DNA of 40,662 nucleotides from Streptococcus halichoeri (GTDB lineage Bacteria > Bacillota > Bacilli > Lactobacillales > Streptococcaceae): the NCBI RefSeq assembly GCF_009870755.1, contig NZ_WLZU01000019.1, forward strand, positions 1 through 40,662, in the 5' to 3' direction. Below are positions 35,437-40,662 of the stretch, piece by piece; position 1 is the stretch's first letter; the number at the start of each line of letters is the position of its first letter. Made by a program: the position numbers and the translations under genes. The notes under the pieces are model-generated. The model was not told the origin of the DNA, made no database searches, and saw nothing but the letters and a program-made list of their open reading frames with translations.

Positions 35437-35982
35437 ATGTTGTCCTTAATAATTATCCTGATTATGGCCTGGCAGTTTTACCTTGGTTATAGTCGAGGTC
35501 TGATTTTACAAGGCTTCTATTTCGTAGGGGCCCTGATTTGCTTATTTATCGCTAAGCATTTTTATCAAGACTTAGCACAAAAAATTGCGCTTTGGGTGCC
35601 CTATGTGAACCCTGCGCAAGGGACCCAAATGGCTTTTTTTAAGTCAGTCAGTCTCTTTGATCTAGATAAGGTCTACTATGCTGGGGTTGCTTTTGTCGGG
35701 ATTTTTTGTCTGGCTTATGCTCTGCTTCGCTTGCTTGGCCTTGTCTTACATTTAGCGCCGGTGCATCGCTTTGATAACCCAAAAACAGCCCTTCTAGCAG
35801 GACTACTCAGTGTCTTTGTTTCGATGATGTTCATGAGCATGGTGCTATCTGTTTTGGCAACGCTTCCTTTGCCTAGAATTCAAAATCTCTTCCATCAGCA
35901 GTTCCTGGCGCGCTTTTTGATTGATAAGTGCCCCCTAATGACAGCTTTGTTGGAAAAATGGTGGATAACAAACATTATCTAA
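35437..35982 (+). CDS. cvpA: CvpA-family membrane protein
   Basis: The 181-residue protein has four hydrophobic helices at about 2-18, 24-42, 80-103 and 116-140, with the family pattern GYSRGLILQGF near residue 18. CvpA was named for colicin V production in E. coli; in Firmicutes its function is not established. Its start follows the zapA stop by 2 nt, with AAGGAG inside the end of zapA, so the two are co-transcribed. A terminator lies about 165 nt downstream. Confidence 0.87.
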   Translation: MLSLIIILIMAWQFYLGYSRGLILQGFYFVGALICLFIAKHFYQDLAQKIALWVPYVNPAQGTQMAFFKSVSLFDLDKVYYAGVAFVGIFCLAYALLRLLGLVLHLAPVHRFDNPKTALLAGLLSVFVSMMFMSMVLSVLATLPLPRIQNLFHQQFLARFLIDKCPLMTALLEKWWITNII

Positions 35983-36145
35983 AACAGCAGCTAAGCGTTG
36001 AGGAAATCAAGCCAGGCAGACCTTATCACGTCACGGGAAATGAAGCTCTGACTTAGCTGAAGCGGTGCATAATTGCCACGAAGAAGGCCTGAGGTGGTCC
36101 ACACAGCTAGTCCTTTGTCAGTTAGTCTCGTGCATCTAGCTAGAA

Positions 36146-36194
36146 AGTGAGGAGAACTCAAAAAGCAGTCTTGAGTCCTCTCTCACTCTTTTTT
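36146..36194 (+). terminator. Terminator between cvpA and mutS2
   Basis: AGTGAG pairs with CTCACT, and after a small internal loop ACTCAA pairs with TTGAGT; T6 follows. It separates mutS2 from the zapA-cvpA transcript and so implies a separate mutS2 promoter. Confidence 0.8.
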
Positions 36195-36228
36195 ATCTCA
36201 CAATAAGGAAACAAGTCAGAAAAAAAGG

Positions 36229-36234
36229 TATAAT
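36229..36234 (+). promoter_or_regulatory. -10 element of a leaderless mutS2 promoter
   Basis: TATAAT lies 7 nt before ATG 36242, with no good -35 hexamer. It could instead be chance, with AAAAGG just before it acting as ribosome binding site for the ATG at 36233 that lies inside the same hexamer. Confidence 0.5.
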
Positions 36235-36241
36235 GTGCAGT

Positions 36242-38575
36242 ATGGAAAGAAAAATTTTAGAACAGTTGGAATTTGCCAAGGTTAAGGCACAGTTTCAACC
36301 TTACCTGCAAACAGAAGCAGGGCAAAAGGAACTGTGGGAGCTTGAGCCTGAGTACCGAGTAGAAAAGATCAGGCATTTCTTTGCTGAAATCGCCGATATG
36401 CAGGCGATTTTTAGTGACTATCATCAGTTTGGACTGGGTCAGCTAAGCGATGTTAGCCAAGCTGTGAAGCGGCTGGAGCTAGGCGCTGATCTCAATACCG
36501 AGGAACTCTTAGACCTAAAACAGATCCTGTTAGCTTCAGCACAAGCTGTGCGTTTTTACCAACAGCTCGAAAATGTGCAGCTCAAGGCACTAGATCGGCT
36601 CTTTGAAAACCTTGAGGCCATACCTAACCTCCAAGGTAGCTTACAGGCCATTAATGAAGCTGGTTTTGTGGAAAATTTTGCCAGTCCAGAACTAGAGCGA
36701 ATTCGCCGTCAGATTACAAAAAATGAGCAGCAGAGCCGGCAGTTGCTGCAAGAAATGGTTAAAAAGCATCGTGATTACCTTTCTGAAAGCCTAGTGGCTA
36801 GTCGAAATGGTCGTAGTGTTTTACCAGTTAAAAACACCTTTCGTAACCGTATTGCCGGTGTGGTGCACGATATTTCCGCCTCAGGCAATACCATCTATAT
36901 TGAACCTCGGGCTCTGGTTCAACTAAATGAAGAATTAACCCAGTTGCAGGCTGATGAACGCTATGAGATCATGCAGATCCTCCACCACTTATCAGACATG
37001 CTACGGCCGCACAGCTCTGTTCTTGCAAATAATGCTTGGCTCTTGGGACATCTGGACTTTGTCCGGGGCAAGTATCTCTACATGGCTGAGCACGAGGCCA
37101 GTCTACCTACGATCAGTCAGACAAAAACCATCCAATTATATGCCGTTCGTCATCCCTTGTTAAAAAAACCAGTGCCTAATGATATTCACTTTGCTCAGGA
37201 TCTTAGCGTCATCGTCATTACCGGCCCCAATACAGGTGGTAAAACCATCATGCTAAAAACCCTAGGTTTAGCCCAACTCATGGCCCAGTCGGGATTACCG
37301 ATACTAGCAGCTCAAGGGTCTGTGGTTAGCGTTTTTAACGGCATTTTTGCTGATATTGGAGATGAGCAATCTATTGAGCAAAGCCTATCAACCTTTTCAA
37401 GCCACATGACGCATATCGTTTCCATTCTAAACAAGGCTGATCAGGATTCCTTGGTGCTTTTTGATGAGCTTGGTGCAGGGACCGATCCCCAAGAAGGGGC
37501 TAGCTTAGCCATGGCCATTTTAGAGCAGCTGCGCTTAACACAAATCAAAACGATGGCGACCACCCATTATCCCGAATTAAAAGCTTATGGCCTTGAGACG
37601 CCTCACGTAGAAAATGCCAGCATGGCATTTGACAGCCAGACGCTAAAACCGACCTACCATTTTATGCAGGGCGTACCAGGTCGCTCCAATGCCTTTGAGA
37701 TTGCTAGGCGCTTAGGCCTTTCAGAAGTAATTGTTCAAGAAGCTGAGCAGATGACAGGTACTGATAGCGATGTTAATCGAATTATTGAACAGCTTGAGAG
37801 CCAGATTCAAGAGAGCCGCAAGCGGCTGGAGCGGATCACAAGCGTTGAACAAGAGAACCTCAAATTCAACCGGGCACTCAAAAAACTCTACAAGGAATTT
37901 GCCAACGAACGGGACCAAGAACTACAAAAAGCTAGAGACGAAGCACAAGAAATTGTCGATATGGCCCTATCAGAAAGCGAAGCGATTTTAAAGGAGCTGC
38001 ATGCCAAGGCTCAATTAAAACCACATGAAATCATTGAGGCTAAAGGCCAGCTCAAACAGTTAGTGCCTAAACAAGACTTGAGTCAAAATAAGGTGCTTAA
38101 AAAAGCCAAAAAGGCCCGTGCCCCACAGCTTGGGGATAATATCATCGTCTCAGCTTATGGGCAAAGAGGGACCTTGATTAAGGCCTTAAAGGATAATAAA
38201 TGGGAGGCCCAGATCGGCCTGATAAAGATGACCCTAACTGAAGATGAATTTCAACTGGTTAAGCCAGAGCAAGAAAAGCAAGCACCTAAGAAGCAAGTGT
38301 CTGTTGTCAAGAAAGTTTCTCAATCAGCTGGACCTCGGGCTCGCCTTGATTTGCGAGGCAAACGTTACGAAGAGGCCATGCAGGCATTAGATGCCTTTAT
38401 TGACCAAGCCTTGGTTAACAACATGAGTCAAGTCGATATTATTCATGGAATCGGCACCGGTGTTATTCGTGAGGGAGTGATCACATATCTGCGCCGCAAC
38501 AAGCATGTTAAAAGTTTTGGGTATGCCCCTCAAAATGCCGGTGGGTCAGGTTGCACGATTGCTAACCTAGGCTAG
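36242..38575 (+). CDS. mutS2: MutS2 endonuclease/ATPase
   Basis: The 777-residue MutS2 lacks the mismatch-recognition domain of MutS. A helical core and clamp (about 1-300) precede the ABC-type ATPase with Walker A GPNTGGKT at about 327-334 and Walker [14 protein letters not shown], then a coiled coil near 515-590. The C-terminal Smr nuclease domain (last 80 residues) has [12 protein letters not shown] and the HGIGTG motif. Known roles are suppression of homologous recombination and rescue of collided ribosomes. The start [11 protein letters not shown] matches the conserved N-terminus; the ATG three codons earlier is possible. Confidence 0.95.
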   Translation: MERKILEQLEFAKVKAQFQPYLQTEAGQKELWELEPEYRVEKIRHFFAEIADMQAIFSDYHQFGLGQLSDVSQAVKRLELGADLNTEELLDLKQILLASAQAVRFYQQLENVQLKALDRLFENLEAIPNLQGSLQAINEAGFVENFASPELERIRRQITKNEQQSRQLLQEMVKKHRDYLSESLVASRNGRSVLPVKNTFRNRIAGVVHDISASGNTIYIEPRALVQLNEELTQLQADERYEIMQILHHLSDMLRPHSSVLANNAWLLGHLDFVRGKYLYMAEHEASLPTISQTKTIQLYAVRHPLLKKPVPNDIHFAQDLSVIVITGPNTGGKTIMLKTLGLAQLMAQSGLPILAAQGSVVSVFNGIFADIGDEQSIEQSLSTFSSHMTHIVSILNKADQDSLVLFDELGAGTDPQEGASLAMAILEQLRLTQIKTMATTHYPELKAYGLETPHVENASMAFDSQTLKPTYHFMQGVPGRSNAFEIARRLGLSEVIVQEAEQMTGTDSDVNRIIEQLESQIQESRKRLERITSVEQENLKFNRALKKLYKEFANERDQELQKARDEAQEIVDMALSESEAILKELHAKAQLKPHEIIEAKGQLKQLVPKQDLSQNKVLKKAKKARAPQLGDNIIVSAYGQRGTLIKALKDNKWEAQIGLIKMTLTEDEFQLVKPEQEKQAPKKQVSVVKKVSQSAGPRARLDLRGKRYEEAMQALDAFIDQALVNNMSQVDIIHGIGTGVIREGVITYLRRNKHVKSFGYAPQNAGGSGCTIANLG

Positions 38576-38599
38576 TTGCCTAAATACCGTAGCAGAAAT

Positions 38600-38628
38600 T
38601 TGCCTTATAGGCTATTTTCCCATAAAAT
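38600..38628 (+). promoter_or_regulatory. Promoter of trxA
   Basis: TTGCCT and TAAAAT are spaced by 17 bp, about 33 nt before the trxA ATG. It begins 25 nt after the mutS2 stop, so trxA may also be read from mutS2. Confidence 0.65.
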
Positions 38629-38661
38629 AAGGATACGATAAAATAGTAAAGGAGAATGCAA

Positions 38662-38976
38662 ATGGCACAAGCTATTACAGACAAAACATTTGAATCAGAA
38701 ACTAAAGAAGGTCTTGTGTTAATTGATTTTTGGGCAACCTGGTGTGGTCCATGTTTGATGCAAGCCCCCATTCTTGAGCAATTGGCTGGAGAGTATGACG
38801 AAGATCAGCTAAAAATTGTTAAAATGGATGTTGATGAAAACCCAGAAACTGCTAGGCAATTTGGCATCATGTCCATCCCAACACTCATGTTCAAAAAAGA
38901 CGGCGAAGTGGTCAAACAAGTCGCTGGTGTACACACCAAAGACCAAATCAAAGCCATTGTCGCTGAATTAAGTTAA
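38662..38976 (+). CDS. trxA: Thioredoxin
   Basis: The 104-residue cytosolic disulfide reductase has the classic active site WCGPC (C28, C31), the cis-proline motif SIPTLM near residue 74, and the standard length of thioredoxin. ATG 38662 is chosen since AGGAG lies 7 nt upstream; the ATG two codons earlier is only 1-2 nt from it. It follows mutS2 and is probably maintained by thioredoxin reductase encoded elsewhere. Confidence 0.96.
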   Translation: MAQAITDKTFESETKEGLVLIDFWATWCGPCLMQAPILEQLAGEYDEDQLKIVKMDVDENPETARQFGIMSIPTLMFKKDGEVVKQVAGVHTKDQIKAIVAELS

Positions 38977-39304
38977 TGGGTAAAAAAGCTAAACTCAGTA
39001 GGGTTTGTCTTTCATCTCAAGAGGCTGGGCAAAAACGGGCTTCAAAATAAAACCACACAGCGGTTTTCTGTCTTGAAAACAATCAAGATGTGAGAATTAC
39101 TGTGTGGTTTTTGAGTGCTTGAAGTTTTGAAGGCTAGATGCTTAGCCGATTTTGTTCGATTCATACTCAGAGAAGAAGAGGGCCTTTAGAAAGTTAGTCT
39201 AAAGGACTTTGATAGTGTTATTTTTAAGCTGAGGCCTGCTTTAAAAGCAAACTTGCCAGCTTTTTATCAACCTAACGGTAAACAAAAAGTGAAGTGTTTA
39301 AGCT
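38977..39304. other. Intergenic between trxA and mutY
   Basis: It contains copy B of the GCTGGGCAAAA-hairpin element, a perfect 8-bp stem (CCTTTAGA with TCTAAAGG, 39183-39205), and the mutY terminator. No convincing gene is visible. Confidence 0.6.
39024..39113 (+). repeat. GCTGGGCAAAA-hairpin element, copy B (terminator)
   Basis: It starts GCTGGGCAAAAA and ends with the stem AAAACCACACAG paired to CTGTGTGGTTTT. An inner hairpin, GTTTTC with GAAAAC, lies within. It has the same organisation as 25668-25748 and follows trxA as its terminator. Confidence 0.75.
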
Positions 39305-39312
39305 TCACTTTA
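39285..39312 (-). terminator. Terminator overlapping the mutY stop codon
   Basis: On the minus strand AAAGTGAAG pairs with CTTCACTTT, followed by T residues. The left arm includes the last codons and the TGA of mutY. Confidence 0.75.
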
Positions 39313-40468
39313 TGGCATTTTCTTGGTGGTTCAAGTAGGCTTGGACCATTTTCTTTTGCGGGGTGGCAAAGGGATAGTTGTCAAAATCAGCTAGAGCTAC
39401 CCAGGCCAATTGCCGGTCACTCTTTAGCGTTGGCTGACTAACGTGTCCTGCCAAAAGCTCGATGGTCCACTTTTGGTGGCTAAAAGTATGCTTGACTGGT
39501 CCAAAGCTCGCATCACTCCACTGTGGCATTAGCTGATAGGTATCCTGAAAAACTGCCTTTTGAGAAATCGTTTCAAGAACGTGGTTAGTATCCGTCTCAA
39601 ATAAATCGAGCTGCTTGCTGATTAGGTTGGTCTCAACGATGGGAAAAGACCAAAAGCCTCCTAAGAGTCTACCAGCATTATTTTTTTCTAGTAAAAACTG
39701 TCCCTGTTCGTTACGGATGATGAAGGCCTGAATGTGTAGGGGTCGTGGCTTTTTCTTGGGCAGCTTAATGGGGTATTTATCCATGGTGCCGTGCAAATAG
39801 GCTGCGCTAAAAAAGCGAATGGGACTTTCATCAGGTCGAGGATTTTTCGCAGACTCAATATCGGTGCCCAGATCCATCAGGGCTTGGTTGAAATCCCCAG
39901 GTCTTTTTGGATCAATTAAGATTTCCATGATCGCCTGAAAAATCTTGCGATTTTTAGGATTGCCAATATCATAATCCACTTCAAACAAGCGTGCCATCAC
40001 CCGCATGACGTTACCGTCAACGGCTGGCTCTGGGAGATTAAAGGCAATACTGGCAATTGCTCCCGCAGTATAGGGGCCGATGCCTTTTAAGCTAGCAATG
40101 CCCTCGTAGGTACTTGGGAAGTGCCCCTGGTGTTCGTCCATAATTTGCTGGGCGGCTTTTTGCATGTTGCGGACTCGCGAATAATAGCCCAGGCCCTCCC
40201 AGGCCTTGAGCAGTTTTTCTTCGGGGGCATGGGCCAGGTCAGCCACCTGAGGAAACCAGTCTAAAAAGCGTTCATAATAAGGAATCACAGTTTGCACTTG
40301 GGTTTGTTGCAGCATGATCTCTGAAATCCAGATGTGATAGGGGTTGGTCGTTCGTCGCCAAGGCAAATCACGCTTTTCCTGGTCGTACCAATGCAAAAGC
40401 GTCCGCCTGAACGCAGCAATCTTATCCTTTTCCCACATGGTTATTCCGTAATCTTGTAAATTTAGCAT
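39305..40468 (-). CDS. mutY: A/G-specific adenine DNA glycosylase MutY, without Fe-S cluster
   Basis: The 387-residue protein removes adenine mispaired with 8-oxoguanine. The catalytic glutamate is in SEIMLQQT, the helix-hairpin-helix in LKGIGPYTAGAIAS, the catalytic aspartate in VDGNVMRV, and the C-terminal NUDIX-like 8-oxoG recognition domain follows from about residue 235. The usual four-cysteine iron-sulfur loop is replaced by ESAKNPRPDESPIRFF, and the entire protein has no cysteine. This places it among the clusterless MutYs known from Lactobacillales. ATG 40468 gives the MLNLQDYGI N-terminus, which I recall as conserved in streptococci. A TACAAT -10 ends 6 nt before it and there is no Shine-Dalgarno sequence, so the mRNA may be leaderless. 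Confidence 0.95.
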   Translation of the reverse strand: MLNLQDYGITMWEKDKIAAFRRTLLHWYDQEKRDLPWRRTTNPYHIWISEIMLQQTQVQTVIPYYERFLDWFPQVADLAHAPEEKLLKAWEGLGYYSRVRNMQKAAQQIMDEHQGHFPSTYEGIASLKGIGPYTAGAIASIAFNLPEPAVDGNVMRVMARLFEVDYDIGNPKNRKIFQAIMEILIDPKRPGDFNQALMDLGTDIESAKNPRPDESPIRFFSAAYLHGTMDKYPIKLPKKKPRPLHIQAFIIRNEQGQFLLEKNNAGRLLGGFWSFPIVETNLISKQLDLFETDTNHVLETISQKAVFQDTYQLMPQWSDASFGPVKHTFSHQKWTIELLAGHVSQPTLKSDRQLAWVALADFDNYPFATPQKKMVQAYLNHQENAIK

Positions 40469-40474
40469 AGCTTT

Positions 40475-40504
40475 ATTGTACCAAAGAAGGTCGAACTAAG
40501 GCAA
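40475..40504 (-). promoter_or_regulatory. Promoter of mutY, leaderless
   Basis: On the minus strand TTGCCT and TACAAT are spaced by 18 bp, and the -10 lies 6 nt before ATG 40468. Confidence 0.6.
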
Positions 40505-40536
40505 AAATAACTGTCCTAGAAAGCTGGAAGTTTTTA

Positions 40537-40624
40537 TGAATCATTCCCGTAGTTAGTTATTCCATAGCCATCATAGCTTTTCAAACCCTCAAAAAAGAAA
40601 AATCGCCACGTTAAGTAGCGATTT
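40537..40624 (-). repeat. Right copy of the 88-bp inverted repeat
   Basis: Exact reverse complement of 40-127. It lies about 70 bp upstream of the mutY start. Flanking bases outside the repeat differ from those at the left copy, so the identity is bounded at exactly 88 bp. Confidence 0.95.
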
Positions 40625-40662
40625 CAGATTGAAGACAAAGCTCTAGGAATTGATTTTTCTAG

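Overview
The window is chromosomal DNA of a low-GC Gram-positive coccus, most likely a Streptococcus of the pyogenic group. The evidence is a Lactobacillales Xaa-Pro dipeptidyl-peptidase (PepX), a CppA homologue, pyruvate formate-lyase divergent from dinB, an rnhC-lepB-recD2 cluster facing zapA-cvpA-mutS2-trxA, a MutY with no cysteines, an LPXTG surface protein, and AAGGAGG ribosome binding sites. The species cannot be fixed from sequence reading alone.

Layout. 1-1.4 kb: a BaiN/HI0933-type flavoprotein. 1.5-5.06 kb: an AT-rich ABC transporter module of the lactococcin-972-associated type, with a frameshifted ATPase, between two imperfect 75-bp direct repeats. 5.1-7.1 kb: a DUF536 coiled-coil protein, a DnaQ-like exonuclease and YbaB. 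7.2-7.8 kb: an ISL3-family transposase relic inserted into an unidentified gene fragment. 7.9-10.1 kb: an LPXTG protein with a palindromic operator candidate, divergent from a four-helix membrane protein. 10.26-15.4 kb: a five-gene binding-protein/permease/permease/ATPase/metallophosphodiesterase operon behind an array of 11-bp direct repeats that looks like a Pho box, suggesting phosphate-starvation-controlled uptake and cleavage of glycerophosphodiesters. 15.4-16.8 kb: an IS3-type relic and two divergent XRE regulators. 16.9-22.8 kb: pepX, a Crp/Fnr-type regulator, an MFS transporter, UspA and the glycerol facilitator. 22.9-30.6 kb: a TauE/SafE permease, CppA plus a serine hydrolase, a GNAT acetyltransferase, PflB, DNA polymerase IV and a small membrane protein. 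30.7-40.5 kb: recD2-lepB-rnhC (minus), zapA-cvpA-mutS2-trxA (plus) and mutY (minus), a cluster rich in DNA repair genes.

How parts work together. SBP, permeases and ATPase form one importer whose cargo is probably hydrolysed by the co-transcribed phosphodiesterase. GlpF brings in glycerol. RecD2, RNase HIII, MutS2, MutY, Pol IV and the DnaQ-like protein act in DNA repair; ZapA and LepB act in division and secretion.

Most notable signals: (1) a perfect 88-bp inverted repeat at 40-127 and 40537-40624, enclosing nearly the whole window; (2) the Pho-box array and its operon; (3) at least five genes (baiN-like, tauE, rnhC, mutS2, mutY) whose -10 element lies exactly 6-7 nt before the start codon, as expected for leaderless mRNAs; (4) the transporter module between direct repeats with an A7 frameshift; (5) families of short palindromic or hairpin repeats that appear to double as terminators. 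I found no CRISPR array, tRNA, rRNA or intact transposon.
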